From: Arthrobacter sp. ISL-85 | GTDB lineage: Bacteria > Actinomycetota > Actinomycetes > Actinomycetales > Micrococcaceae | Assembly: GCF_018613675.1 (NCBI RefSeq) | Contig: NZ_JAGGPQ010000007.1 | Span: 1 to 64,000, forward strand | Direction: 5' to 3' | Length of the DNA: 64,000 bases | Shown: one piece after another, positions 38,044 to 48,522 of the stretch | Numbering within the stretch: the stretch's first letter is position 1 | Layout of the letters: each line of letters begins with the position of its first letter | Notes under the pieces: model-generated | What the model saw: only the letters and a program-made list of their open reading frames with translations | What the model was told of the DNA's origin: nothing | Database searches by the model: none | Made by a program: the position numbers and the translations under genes

Positions 38044-39177
38044 ATGTCCGCACACATCCAGAAGTACCGAAACCGCGCACAAACCCGATTGGACACGGCC
38101 CCCTTGCGAGAATTCACCGCACGTTTTGCCACAGCCGAGGAAATTGAGAACTGGGACAAGCACGTCACGGCCAACCCGAACGGCGGCAACATGCTGCAGT
38201 CAGCAGCCTACGCATCGGTCAAGAACGGAAAAGGCTGGAAAGTCCGGTTCCTGGTGCTGGAGAGCGGGGGAAACGCCAGCTACAACCTCGTGCTGGAGCG
38301 AAATTTTCCCGTCCTGGGGCGGCTTTGGTACCTCATCAAGGGCCCTGACCTGGCGGATGCAGCAGACCTGGAACCCGCCCTCGAAGCGTGTGCGCAGTTC
38401 GTCCGCAGCAGGAAGCTGAATGTCTTCACCATCAAGGTGGAACCGGACATCATCGACTCCGACGAGGCGCGGCGGGACGTCGCTGCCGCCGGCCTGGTCA
38501 AAGCCCCGAACATCCAGTCCAACGATTCCACCGCCCTGCTGGATATCTCCGGCACCGAAGAGGAAGTCTTCAAGGCCATCTCCTCGCGGGCCAGGAACGC
38601 GATCCGGCGCGCAGAGCGTGAGGGCTGCCAGGTGGTCCGGCAGGAGCAGGGGCCGGAGACGTACCGTGCCCTGTACGACCTGATGGCCAACACCGTCAAC
38701 GCAAAGGGTTCAATGCCGCTGCGCAGCTACGACTACTACGAGCGGTTCTGGGACGAGTTCTGCAACCGTGGCCAGGGCAACTTCTTCTTCGCCTACGAAG
38801 ACGGAAAGCCCAGCGTGGGTGCCTTCGTCATCAACTACGGTGCAAAGGCCACGTACAAGGACGGCGGTTCCACCCAGAACCGCAAGCAGTACGGGGACTC
38901 GCACCTGGTGCAATGGGCGGCCATCCGGCGGATGCAGGAACTTGGCTGCACGGAGTACGACTTCTGCGGCACCCCGCCTGCTGCGCGCATCAAGGACAAG
39001 ACCCACAACCTCTACGGAATGGGCATGTTCAAGACCAGCTTCACCAAGACGGTCACCGACTTCGTGGGCTGCCACGACTCCGTCCTGTCCCCGCTCCGGC
39101 ACCGGCTCTGGGTCAAGGGCGGGGAAAAGGTGTTCCGCCGGATCGAAACCGCCCGCACCCGGCAGCAGTTCTACTGA
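38044..39177 (+). CDS. FemX-type peptidyltransferase (interpeptide bridge, short arm)
   Basis: 377-residue FemAB-family protein with two GNAT-like domains. It has NGGNMLQSAAYASVKNGKGW, GPDLADAADLEPALEACAQF and RNAIRRAEREGCQVVR (about residues 185-200). The C-terminal block is ATYKDGGSTQNRKQYGDSHL with GCTEYDFCGTP. There is no long coiled-coil arm between the domains, so it resembles Weissella FemX-like enzymes that add one residue. Uses aminoacyl-tRNA to extend the peptidoglycan side chain at Lys. A second Fem protein follows after 136 nt, and a ThrE-type exporter lies next. A second start in the same frame is possible, but ATG 38044 gives the full N-terminus. Confidence 0.9.
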   Translation: MSAHIQKYRNRAQTRLDTAPLREFTARFATAEEIENWDKHVTANPNGGNMLQSAAYASVKNGKGWKVRFLVLESGGNASYNLVLERNFPVLGRLWYLIKGPDLADAADLEPALEACAQFVRSRKLNVFTIKVEPDIIDSDEARRDVAAAGLVKAPNIQSNDSTALLDISGTEEEVFKAISSRARNAIRRAEREGCQVVRQEQGPETYRALYDLMANTVNAKGSMPLRSYDYYERFWDEFCNRGQGNFFFAYEDGKPSVGAFVINYGAKATYKDGGSTQNRKQYGDSHLVQWAAIRRMQELGCTEYDFCGTPPAARIKDKTHNLYGMGMFKTSFTKTVTDFVGCHDSVLSPLRHRLWVKGGEKVFRRIETARTRQQFY

Positions 39178-39313
39178 CCTGCTCCAGCCACGGCCACGGC
39201 CAGTAACGCCTAAGCGCCCCCGCCGGCCTGCACGCAACCGTGCTGCCCGCACCGAAAACCGTCCGCCCAGCGCGAGCCCACAGGCCGCGACGAGTCCAGA
39301 AGAAGGTCACCCC

Positions 39314-40630
39314 TTGAATCCAGTTTCCGCCGCTACCGGGCTTGAGTACGCCAACCTCAGCGACGCCGAATTTGAGGCCTTCGCCCTGAAGCACCCGCAG
39401 AACAGTTTCCTGCAATCCATCGACTTTGCCCGCTTCCAGCGTGCCAGGGGCCAGCAGGTGGAACTCTTCGGCGTCCGGCGCGACGGCGAACTCGTGGCCG
39501 CAGGAAAGCTTAACTACACCACCACCCGGCTGGGATACACCGTCTGCGAATGCGCCAAAGGCCCGCTCATGGACTACACGGACCGTGAACTGGTGGGTGC
39601 CGTCGTCGAGGTTCTCCGGAAGCACGCTGCGGGCCGTAAAGCGGCTGAACTGCGGATCTCGCCGAACCTCAGGTACATCGCACGGGACGCCGACGGGGCC
39701 GAGCACCCGGAGACCGAGGACAACAGGCCGCTGGTGGCGGACCTGGAACGGCTCGGATTCCAGCACCAGGGCCTGGACATGAACTTCGTCAACGTCAACT
39801 GGATGTTCATCAAGAACCTGGTGGGAATCCAGGATGCCGAAGAACTGATCATGGGCACCAGCTACCGGACGCGGAAAGCCATCCGCAAGGCCGAGAAGAA
39901 CGGTGTCTTCCTTGAACAGGCCACCCTGGAAACGCTGGATGATTTCTACGGGGCACTGAGCCGGGCCGGCGACGAAAAGGGGTTCGTGTACCGCGAACGC
40001 GCCTACTACGAGAACCTGCTCCGCACCACCTCTGCCGAATTCACCAAGCTGATGATGGCCAAGATCGACATCCCTGCCTACCGCAAATCCATCACCGAAC
40101 GCATGGCCGAGGAGTCAGCCACCGCAGCCGAACTCCGCCGCGAGGTCGAGGAGACCGGCAGCAAGAAGAAAGCCAACCGGCTCAAGGTGGTCCAGGACCT
40201 CGTGGACAGCTACGAGCGGAGCCTGAAGGACATCGAGCGGTTCCCCGACTCCGTGGGAACTGCAACCGTGGCAGCTATCCACTTTGTCTGCTACGGCGAT
40301 GAGGTGGTGTGCGTCATCGGCGGAACCGTCCAGGACTACATCTACTTCAACGGCGCAACCTCGCTCTACTGGGGAATGATGCTGCATGCCCTGGAGAAGG
40401 GCTACCCGCGGTACAACTTCTACGGCACGTTCGGCATCTCGGGACAGGACGAGGAAGGCCACGGCGGCTACGAATTCAAGAAGGGCTTCGGCGGGGAGGT
40501 AGTCCAGCTGGTGGGAGACTTTGTCCTGCCGGTGCGGCCCGCCGTCTTCCACGCCAACAGGCTCGCCAGGTCCGCTGCTGCGGCCGCCCGCACGCTCCTG
40601 GGCAAGCTGCCGCTGAAGCGCGCATCCTGA
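39314..40630 (+). CDS. FemA/FemB-type peptidyltransferase (with coiled-coil arm)
   Basis: 438-residue FemAB-family protein. GNAT-like domain 1 has QNSFLQSIDFARFQRARGQQ and CECAKGPLMDYT. Domain 2 has KNLVGIQDAEELIMGTSYRT and RKAIRKAEKNGVFL. A helical arm (ITERMAEESATAAELRREVE ... LVDSYERSLKDIERFP, about residues 255-315) is the coiled coil of FemA/FemB. TTG 39314 (LNPVSAATG) has GAAGGT 8 nt upstream; a longer frame reaching 38768 overlaps the first FemX gene and is rejected. It may add a further residue to the same bridge as the first protein, or act on another substrate. Confidence 0.9.
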   Translation: MNPVSAATGLEYANLSDAEFEAFALKHPQNSFLQSIDFARFQRARGQQVELFGVRRDGELVAAGKLNYTTTRLGYTVCECAKGPLMDYTDRELVGAVVEVLRKHAAGRKAAELRISPNLRYIARDADGAEHPETEDNRPLVADLERLGFQHQGLDMNFVNVNWMFIKNLVGIQDAEELIMGTSYRTRKAIRKAEKNGVFLEQATLETLDDFYGALSRAGDEKGFVYRERAYYENLLRTTSAEFTKLMMAKIDIPAYRKSITERMAEESATAAELRREVEETGSKKKANRLKVVQDLVDSYERSLKDIERFPDSVGTATVAAIHFVCYGDEVVCVIGGTVQDYIYFNGATSLYWGMMLHALEKGYPRYNFYGTFGISGQDEEGHGGYEFKKGFGGEVVQLVGDFVLPVRPAVFHANRLARSAAAAARTLLGKLPLKRAS

Positions 40631-40664
40631 CCGCCCAATAACCGCGCACAGGGAGGAACCGGGC

Positions 40665-42152
40665 ATGACCGACCGGCCCGAACGGCCAGGGTCCAGGCCG
40701 AAGACTGATGGCCTGCCCAAGACTGAACCGCTGACGCCTGCGCAGCTTCGCCAGGACGCTGCCGCCAAGAGGATGCTGCGCCGCTTGGTGCAGGGCGAGA
40801 ACCCGCCCACGGCTCCGCTGAGCATCGTGGACCGGCTGGCCGGCAGCCCGTATGCCAACCCCACCATCCAGGTGGGCGGCGTGGACACGTCCGCCCGTAA
40901 AACCCTGGACTTTGCCCTGCATCTGGCTGAGACCATGTTCCGCTACGGTGCAGGCGCCCTGGAGGTGGAGACCAGCATCATTGCCGTCACTGCCGCGTTG
41001 GGACTGAAGAACATTGAAGTGGACATCACCAACCAGTCCGTGGGCATCAACTATGCACCGAAGGACCAGACGCCGATTTCGCTCCTGCGCGTGGTGCGCT
41101 CCTGGACCAACAACTATGCAGGCCTGGCGAAGGTGCACCAGCTCGTGACGGACATCGTGGCCGGCGGCGTAGGCCGCGATGAAGCAATCCGCAGGCTCAA
41201 CGAGGCCATCACCAGCCCCAAACCATACCCGCGCTGGATGGTGACGGCGGCGTTCGGTGTCTTCGCGGCGGTGTTCGTCGGGGTGTTGGGCGGCGGTGTC
41301 GCGTCGTCGGCGATTGCCTTCGTGGCCAATATCGGGATCAGCCTGCTTGCCCGGCAGCTGGGACGGTGGCGGGTACCGGACTTCTTCATCACCGCCAGCT
41401 GTTCTTTCGTGGTCACCATCCTGGCGCTGCTGCTCTGGCAGTGGGGGCTCACCGCGTCGCCGTCCATCGTGGTGGTGGGCGGCATCCTGCTGCTCCTGCC
41501 CACCGGGCGCCTGGTGTCCTCCGTGCAGGATGCCATCAACGGCTTCCCCGTGACGGCGGCGGGGAGGTTCCTGTCCACGCTGCTGACCTTCGGCGCGATC
41601 GTGGCAGGAATCGCTGTCGCCTTCGTGGTGGGGGAACTGACCGGGCTGCAGCGCATCGACGTCACGCAGACCTTCCCGCCCGCGTACGATCTGTGGGTCC
41701 TCATTATCTTCGTAGCCGCCGCGGTGATGGCCATCGGCATCACGGAACAGACCACCTGGAGGCTCCTGCTGCCCACCGCAGCCGTTGGCGTGGCAGGCTA
41801 CCTGGTGTTGCTCGGCTGTGGCCGGATGGCAATCGGGGACCGTTTTGCACCTGCCGTAGCCGCCGTTGTCATTGGCCTGCTGGCACGGGTGGTGGCCTTG
41901 CGGATGGGTGCGCCGCAGCTGGTGGTGGCAGTCCCCGCCGCACTGATCCTGCTGCCGGGCCTCACGATTTTCCGGTCCATGTATGTGCTCACCGTGGAGG
42001 AAGCCGACGTCCTGGCGGGCGCCGGAGGGATGCTCAGCGCCGGCGCCATCGTCCTGGGTACGGCCGCCGGGATTGTCCTGGGAGACGTGCTGGCCCGCCC
42101 CCTGACCCGCAGCCTGGCGAGCAACGAGCGGCGCCGGGCCCGGCGCCGCTAG
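40665..42152 (+). CDS. Threonine/serine exporter ThrE family protein
   Basis: 495-residue protein. Residues 1-150 are soluble, with a conserved ALHLAETMFRYGAGALEVETS block of the ThrE (DUF1212) N-terminal domain. The rest has about 10 membrane helices, with ThrE_2 region LLLLPTGRLVSSVQDAINGFPV and RVVALRMGAPQLVVAVPAALILLP. It corresponds to the fused form found in Corynebacterium ThrE, a threonine and serine exporter. ATG 40665 has GGAGGAACCG 8 nt upstream. It follows the two Fem genes by 34 nt, which suggests co-transcription and perhaps a shared link to Ser/Thr in the peptidoglycan bridge (inference). Confidence 0.9.
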   Translation: MTDRPERPGSRPKTDGLPKTEPLTPAQLRQDAAAKRMLRRLVQGENPPTAPLSIVDRLAGSPYANPTIQVGGVDTSARKTLDFALHLAETMFRYGAGALEVETSIIAVTAALGLKNIEVDITNQSVGINYAPKDQTPISLLRVVRSWTNNYAGLAKVHQLVTDIVAGGVGRDEAIRRLNEAITSPKPYPRWMVTAAFGVFAAVFVGVLGGGVASSAIAFVANIGISLLARQLGRWRVPDFFITASCSFVVTILALLLWQWGLTASPSIVVVGGILLLLPTGRLVSSVQDAINGFPVTAAGRFLSTLLTFGAIVAGIAVAFVVGELTGLQRIDVTQTFPPAYDLWVLIIFVAAAVMAIGITEQTTWRLLLPTAAVGVAGYLVLLGCGRMAIGDRFAPAVAAVVIGLLARVVALRMGAPQLVVAVPAALILLPGLTIFRSMYVLTVEEADVLAGAGGMLSAGAIVLGTAAGIVLGDVLARPLTRSLASNERRRARRR

Positions 42153-42172
42153 AGTACTGCGCCTGGCGAGGG

Positions 42173-43012
42173 CTAGAGCTGGCCCACCGGGAGTTTCTTT
42201 TCGGCCTGGAACACGTCCTCCACCCGGCCCTGCGCCCAGTACCCGGAGAGGGAAACCTGCCGCCGCTCCAGCCCGCGCTGCTTGAACAGGACTTCGCGCA
42301 GCGCTTTCATGTAGCCGCGTTCGCCGTGCGCAAAGACGTCCACGGTGCCGCTGGGCCACTCCGCGTCCGCCACTGCGTTGACCAGCAGCTCGCTGGAACC
42401 CGCTGGAGCTCCGTTGCGGGGCAGCCAAGTGATGTGCAGCCCTGCGGGAGCGGAAATGGGCTGGATGTCGGCCTCGGAATTGACCTCCAGGAAGGCCAGC
42501 CCGGTGGCCCCTGCCGGCAGTGCCTCGATGCAGGCGGCGATGGCGGGCAGGGCCGCTTCGTCACCGGCAAAGAGGTACCAGTCCGCTTCGGGATTGGGGT
42601 TGTAGGCGCCGCCGGGGCCGGTGAACGTGAGCGTCTCGCCGGGCTGGGCGTTGGCCGCCCACGGACCCGCCAGTCCTTCGTCGCCGTGGACCACGAAGTC
42701 GATGGCCAGCTCCCGGGCCTCCGGATCCACCCAGCGCAGCGTGTAGGTGCGGGTGAAGGGCCACTGCTCGCGCGGCATGGTCTCCCGGACGGTCCACAGG
42801 TCCAACGGGGAGGGGTACTCGACCCCGGCTTGTGGAAAGACGATTTTCACGTAGCGGTCCACGAACCCGTTGTTGACGAAATCGCCGAAGCCCTCTCCGC
42901 CGGCCACGATCCGGACCATGTGCGGGGACAGCTGTTCCTTCCGCAGCACGGTGAGGTTGACCTGCGGACGGCTCTTCTTGGTTGCGCTGGTGGCGGCGGG
43001 GACAGTGCTCAT
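42173..43012 (-). CDS. Siderophore-interacting protein
   Basis: 279-residue cytosolic SIP/ViuB-family flavoprotein reductase that releases iron from ferric siderophores. FAD-binding domain has LSPHMVRIVAGGEGF and RTYTLRWVDP (RxYT flavin motif), then AIDFVVHGDEGLAGPWA. The C-terminal SIP domain has WYLFAGDEAALPAI and TVDVFAHGERGYMKALR with GYWAQGRVEDVFQAEK at the end. No siderophore synthesis or uptake gene is nearby. A DtxR/IdeR-type repressor is in the window at 61423-62121, so iron control is plausible but no operator was found. Confidence 0.92.
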   Translation of the reverse strand: MSTVPAATSATKKSRPQVNLTVLRKEQLSPHMVRIVAGGEGFGDFVNNGFVDRYVKIVFPQAGVEYPSPLDLWTVRETMPREQWPFTRTYTLRWVDPEARELAIDFVVHGDEGLAGPWAANAQPGETLTFTGPGGAYNPNPEADWYLFAGDEAALPAIAACIEALPAGATGLAFLEVNSEADIQPISAPAGLHITWLPRNGAPAGSSELLVNAVADAEWPSGTVDVFAHGERGYMKALREVLFKQRGLERRQVSLSGYWAQGRVEDVFQAEKKLPVGQL

Positions 43013-43025
43013 AAGGCAAGCGTAG

Positions 43026-43796
43026 CTAGGGCGACGGCGGGAGCTCCCAGGTTACGTCCAGCGCACCTTGTTCCCGGAGCAGCTGGTTCACGCGGCTGAA
43101 CGGCCTGGAGCCGAAGAACCCGCGGGACGCGGACAGCGGACTGGGGTGCGGGCTGGTGACAGCGGGGGCGCCGGCCAGGAGCGGCCGGACGCCCTCAGCC
43201 TCCTTGCCCCACAACACGGCCACCAGCGGCATCCTGGACCCGTCCGGGGACTTGCGGGCAGCCAGTGCGGTGACTGCCGCCGTCGTAATTTCCTCCCAGC
43301 CCTTGCCGCGGTGCGAACCGGCCGCGCCGGCCCGCACGGTGAGCACCCGGTTCAGGAGCAGCACGCCCTGCTCCGTCCATGCCGTCAGGTCGCCATGGAC
43401 GCGCGGGGGGATGCCCAGGTCCGATTCCAGTTCCCGGTAGATGTTCACCAGGCTGCGGGGGAGGGGGCGGGTGTGGGCATCGACGGAAAACGACAGGCCG
43501 ACGGCGTGTCCCGGCGTGGGGTAGGGGTCCTGCCCCACGATGAGGACCTTCACGTCGGCGAGGGGCTGGCGGAAGGCGCGCAGGACGTTCGACGGCGGCG
43601 GCAGGATTTGGTGCCCGGCCGCTTCCTCACCTGCGAGGAAGGCCAGCACCTTCCGGAGTTGGGCTTCCACGCCCCGCAGTGCTTCGGCCCAGTCGGAAGC
43701 CATCAGCTCTTCCAGCGGCAGTTCCGCCAGGTCAGCGAAGCGGAAGGTGTCCACAGGGTCCTGCTGCAGCTCGAAGAGGGCGTCCGGCTCAAACAT
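43026..43796 (-). CDS. ung: Uracil-DNA glycosylase
   Basis: 256-residue family 1 uracil-DNA glycosylase that removes uracil from DNA. Catalytic water-activating motif is [19 protein letters not shown] (residues about 95-113), with Pro in place of the usual His after GQDPY, as found in actinobacteria. The second motif is [21 protein letters not shown], with the HPSPLS catalytic His. ATG 43796 starts [11 protein letters not shown]; the longer frame upstream overlaps the DUF3263 promoter region. Divergent from the DUF3263 gene. Confidence 0.95.
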   Translation of the reverse strand: MFEPDALFELQQDPVDTFRFADLAELPLEELMASDWAEALRGVEAQLRKVLAFLAGEEAAGHQILPPPSNVLRAFRQPLADVKVLIVGQDPYPTPGHAVGLSFSVDAHTRPLPRSLVNIYRELESDLGIPPRVHGDLTAWTEQGVLLLNRVLTVRAGAAGSHRGKGWEEITTAAVTALAARKSPDGSRMPLVAVLWGKEAEGVRPLLAGAPAVTSPHPSPLSASRGFFGSRPFSRVNQLLREQGALDVTWELPPSP

Positions 43797-43935
43797 CGTT
43801 CCATTGTTGCAGTCTCTCAACCGAGGCTGGCACGGGTGCCCGGCGGCTGCTTGGAACCAGCCCGAATGACACCCGTGTGATTCGGCGGCTAGCATAGGGG
43901 TGAGACATTTACCGTAACCAGCGAAGGAGTGCGCC

Positions 43936-44265
43936 GTGGCGGAACCGGCCCGGGAACACCTGCCGGAGCAGGATCCACGGAAGTCCCTCCTGGCGGATTT
44001 CGTCCTTCGGGAATCCTCCCTTTCGGAGCGCGAACAGCAGATGCTGGCCCTGGAACGGCAGTGGTGGAAGTACGCAGGAGCCAAGGAACAGGCCATCCGA
44101 GACCTGTTTGACCTCTCTGCAACCCACTACTACCAGCTCCTGAACGTATTGATCGACCGCGAGGATGCCCTTGCCCACGATCCCATGCTGGTCAAGAGAT
44201 TGCGTAGACTACGTACGTCGCGCCACCGTGCACGTACTGCCCGGCGCCTGGGATCCGACGCTTAA
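43936..44265 (+). CDS. DUF3263 family protein
   Basis: 109-residue basic protein of the actinobacterial DUF3263 family. Characteristic region: [20 protein letters not shown] (residues about 29-48), then [20 protein letters not shown], which resembles a sigma-like helix-turn-helix, and a basic C-terminal [16 protein letters not shown]. May bind DNA (inference). GTG 43936 with GAAGGAG 8 nt upstream. It is followed by a LytR_C gene, a pairing common in actinobacteria. Confidence 0.9.
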   Translation: MAEPAREHLPEQDPRKSLLADFVLRESSLSEREQQMLALERQWWKYAGAKEQAIRDLFDLSATHYYQLLNVLIDREDALAHDPMLVKRLRRLRTSRHRARTARRLGSDA

Positions 44266-44316
44266 GACGCCCCAGGCCGGGACAACAGCCGCAATCAACA
44301 AGGATGTCCTTCCACC

Positions 44317-44958
44317 ATGACCAGATACGCCCGCGATGAATTCGACAAGGTCCCGGAGGCTGCGTCGCGACAAGGTGTCCACCGGACGGCCTCGGCCCCG
44401 TCCCGCGTCCGGCTGTGGCCCATCCTGGCGGTGGGAGTGGCGGCCCTTGCCATTGGACTGGTGTCCTTCCTGATCCTTCCCAAACTGGGCTTCAACACCA
44501 CCGCCAGCCAGGCGTCCGCAAGCGTGGAGTCAGCACCGCTCGCCGGCACCGGAACCGCGCCTTCGGCCACGCAGGCTGCTGCCACCAGCCCTGAGGCTCC
44601 GGCACCATCCGCCTCTGCCGCGCCCACCCAGGGCGATGAGCCCGGATCCGCACCCACGGCCTCCGCCACCCAGCCGGCCGCTGCGGACAGGACCCAGGCA
44701 GTTGCCGTCTACAACGCTGCCGGTACGGCGGGGCTCGCCAGCCGGATAGCCGGAACGGTGCAGGCTGACGGCTGGCGGCTCGGCCAGGTGGGCAACTGGT
44801 CCGGGGCCCCACAAAAATCCTCCGTGATCTTCTACGCCGGGCCCCAGCAACTGGCCAGCGCCCAGGCGCTTGCAGGGCTGCTGAACATCCCCACCGTGGT
44901 GAACAGCACCGAGTTCCAGGTACCGCTTGTAGTGGTGCTGGGCCCGGGTTACCGGTAG
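44317..44958 (+). CDS. Single-pass membrane protein with LytR C-terminal domain
   Basis: 213 residues: 35-residue basic cytosolic N-terminus, one membrane segment (about residues 37-58, [19 protein letters not shown]), a long Ala/Ser/Thr/Pro-rich extracytoplasmic linker, and a LytR_C domain (about residues 125-213: [20 protein letters not shown] ... [11 protein letters not shown]). LytR_C is often found at the end of cell-wall polymer ligases, but no catalytic LytR-CpsA-Psr domain is present. It may tether or sense wall polymers. ATG 44317 follows AAGGATG. It sits 51 nt after the DUF3263 gene, and the cspA gene follows. Confidence 0.88.
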   Translation: MTRYARDEFDKVPEAASRQGVHRTASAPSRVRLWPILAVGVAALAIGLVSFLILPKLGFNTTASQASASVESAPLAGTGTAPSATQAAATSPEAPAPSASAAPTQGDEPGSAPTASATQPAAADRTQAVAVYNAAGTAGLASRIAGTVQADGWRLGQVGNWSGAPQKSSVIFYAGPQQLASAQALAGLLNIPTVVNSTEFQVPLVVVLGPGYR

Positions 44959-45023
44959 CCGCACGCCGTCCAGTCACGCCGGCCCGGTGTCCGCCTGGCC
45001 CCCAACGGAAAGAGTTGTTCACC

Positions 45024-45230
45024 ATGTCACTGGGAACCGTCAAGTGGTTCAACGCTGAGAAGGGCTACGGCTTCATCACCGTTGACGGCTCCGGTGATGA
45101 CATTTTTGTCCACTGGTCCGCAATCCAGGGCGAGGGCTACCGCGCCCTCGCCGAGGGCCAGCGAGTCCAGCTTGATGTCGGCGAGGGCGAAAAGGGCCCA
45201 CAGGCAGAAAACGTCCGGCCCGAGCAGTGA
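45024..45230 (+). CDS. cspA: Cold-shock protein, CspA family
   Basis: 68-residue single-stranded nucleic-acid-binding OB-fold protein. RNP1-like KGYGFITVD and RNP2-like [11 protein letters not shown] are clear, starting [17 protein letters not shown] 45024 is chosen over the TTG 45015. Its TGA overlaps the GTG start of the downstream binding-protein gene (GTGA), which implies translational coupling. Acts as an RNA chaperone. Confidence 0.95.
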   Translation: MSLGTVKWFNAEKGYGFITVDGSGDDIFVHWSAIQGEGYRALAEGQRVQLDVGEGEKGPQAENVRPEQ

Positions 45231-46498
45231 CGCCGACTTTTCATTCAAGAGCCCGCGCCTGCGCAGCGCTCGCCGGTTCCCTGGTGGCGGTTCTTTCGAT
45301 GGCGGCCTGCGCCGGCGCCGGTGGCAACGCCAGGACTGAGCCGGCGGAGGCCTCCGGCGACGGCGTCCTCCGGGTGGGCCTGATCCTGGACAACACCGGC
45401 GACAACGCCTTCCTTAATGCACCCCAGCTGGCCGCCGCCAAGCTGGCCATCCAGGAAATCAACGCCGCCGGCGGGCACAAAGGCCGGCCGGTGGAACTCC
45501 TCCCGGTGCACCCTGACCAGGACGCCGCAAGGCAGGCGAATGGCTTGGCGGCTGCCAAAGCGGACGTGGTGATCGGACCCACCGATTCCAGCCATGCGGC
45601 CAGCGCCGTGGAGGTCCTGTCCCACTCACGCATACCACTCATGTCCCCGGCCAACACCGCTGGCGGCCTGTCCGGGCTGGCCAGCGGAGGCTACTATTTC
45701 CGTACCGCCGCGGCCGACGTCGCGCAGGGCCCAGTGCTGGCGAAGCTCGCCAAGGACGCCGGTGCCGGCACCATCAGCGTGCTGTACCAGGACGGCTCCT
45801 ACGGCAAGGAACTCTCGGCCGCCGTGACCGACGCTGCGAAGAAGTCCGGCCTGACGGTCCTTCCCGGGGGAGGGTTCAAGGCAGGCGCCGCCGGGGACGC
45901 CGCCCGCGGTGCCGGCAAAGCCAAGCCGGACGCCGTCGTCCTGATTGCCCGCGAGGGCGCGCAGGGTGCCCTGTCCGAGCTGAACAATGCCGGCCTCAGC
46001 GGTTCACGGCTTATCCTCAGCGACGGCGCCTTCGCCCGCTACGGGTCCGGGCTTCCATCCCGGGTCCTCGAGGGCGCCCGCGCAATCGTCCCCGGACAGC
46101 TGCCCACCGCTGCCTTCCAGGGACGACTGCTGGCGGTGGACCCGGCCCTGAAGGACCTCTCCTACGCTGCCGAAACCTATGACGCCGTCACGCTGGCGGC
46201 CCTCGCCGCGGCCCGCGCCCAGGATGACGCCGGACGCTCCATTGCCGCCAACCTGATCCCCGTCTCCGGAGGGGCGGCGCACGCCGGAGCCGGGGCGCCC
46301 GCCGCGCCCTGCCTGAGCTACAGGGAGTGCCTCGGCGGCCTGGCTGCCGGCCCGGACATCAATTACGACGGCGAATCGGGCCCGGTTGCCTTCGATTCCA
46401 ACGGAGACATCACCGCAGCCGTCTTCTCCGTGTATACCTACGGAACGGACAACCTCCCCACCCTGTCCGGCCGGGAGACAGCCGGACACTCCGGCTGA
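45227..46498 (+). CDS. ABC transporter substrate-binding lipoprotein (branched-chain amino acid type)
   Basis: 423 residues. Signal peptide with lipobox (SMAAC, Cys about residue 28), then a Peripla_BP_6 domain: [85 protein letters not shown] and [16 protein letters not shown]. Two late Cys ([11 protein letters not shown]) may form a disulphide. GTG 45227 overlaps the cspA stop by 4 nt. No permease or ATPase is adjacent, so it could be an orphan receptor or partner of an unlinked transporter. Confidence 0.82.
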   Translation: MTPTFHSRARACAALAGSLVAVLSMAACAGAGGNARTEPAEASGDGVLRVGLILDNTGDNAFLNAPQLAAAKLAIQEINAAGGHKGRPVELLPVHPDQDAARQANGLAAAKADVVIGPTDSSHAASAVEVLSHSRIPLMSPANTAGGLSGLASGGYYFRTAAADVAQGPVLAKLAKDAGAGTISVLYQDGSYGKELSAAVTDAAKKSGLTVLPGGGFKAGAAGDAARGAGKAKPDAVVLIAREGAQGALSELNNAGLSGSRLILSDGAFARYGSGLPSRVLEGARAIVPGQLPTAAFQGRLLAVDPALKDLSYAAETYDAVTLAALAAARAQDDAGRSIAANLIPVSGGAAHAGAGAPAAPCLSYRECLGGLAAGPDINYDGESGPVAFDSNGDITAAVFSVYTYGTDNLPTLSGRETAGHSG

Positions 46499-46549
46499 TC
46501 GCCCTGGGCGAAGCCGCTGCTCCCCCGTTGGGTATCCGGCGTCTTTTCG

Positions 46550-46576
46550 CTTGCACTCTCACCTGGGGAGTGCTAA
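46550..46576 (+). promoter_or_regulatory. CIRCE element 1
   Basis: CTTGCACTC (46550-46558), 9-nt spacer, GAGTGCTAA (46568-46576). Right arm is consensus; the left arm differs (CTTGCACTC for TTAGCACTC) at the point where it also encodes the -35 TTGCAC. HrcA repressor binding here would cover the promoter. Confidence 0.92.
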
Positions 46577-46584
46577 TTATTGAC

Positions 46585-46611
46585 TTAGCACTCTGACGCA
46601 CCGACTGCTAA
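46585..46611 (+). promoter_or_regulatory. CIRCE element 2
   Basis: TTAGCACTC (46585-46593), 9-nt spacer, GACTGCTAA (46603-46611), one mismatch in the right arm. It begins at the predicted transcription start. Tandem CIRCE sites occur ahead of groEL in other actinobacteria. hrcA is not in this window. Confidence 0.92.
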
Positions 46612-46682
46612 AGCAAAGCCTGGTTCCGGCCGGCGGCGCGCGGCACCGGTCGACGAGCGAAAGAAACACCTCACTTCAGTGA

Positions 46683-48425
<1,743 letters not shown>

Positions 48426-48458
48426 GCCCTCCGGCCGGGCCCTGCCCCGCCAGTTACG

Positions 48459-48492
48459 AAATGCGGCCCCCTCTTCGGAGGGGGCCGCATTT
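48459..48492 (+). terminator. Terminator after groEL
   Basis: Perfect 15-bp stem AAATGCGGCCCCCTC / GAGGGGGCCGCATTT closed by the loop TTCG, followed by TTCG. A textbook intrinsic terminator with T run TTTTT. It also serves the convergent binding-protein gene on the other strand. Confidence 0.97.
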
Positions 48493-48522
48493 TTCGTCCC
48501 GGGAAGAGCATTCCCGCGGGGC

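Noticed and set aside
38768..39313. N-terminal extension of the second Fem gene to 38768
   Set aside because: The extension overlaps the first Fem gene in another frame and reads as Arg/Thr-rich shadow. TTG 39314 has a good ribosome site.
40476..42428. 650-codon minus-strand frame opposite the ThrE gene
   Set aside because: His/Gln/Gly-rich shadow. ThrE on the plus strand has conserved domains and membrane helices.
44492..45052. Minus-strand frame of 186 codons opposite the LytR_C gene
   Set aside because: Arg/Pro-rich shadow; the plus-strand gene has a clear membrane segment and LytR_C domain.
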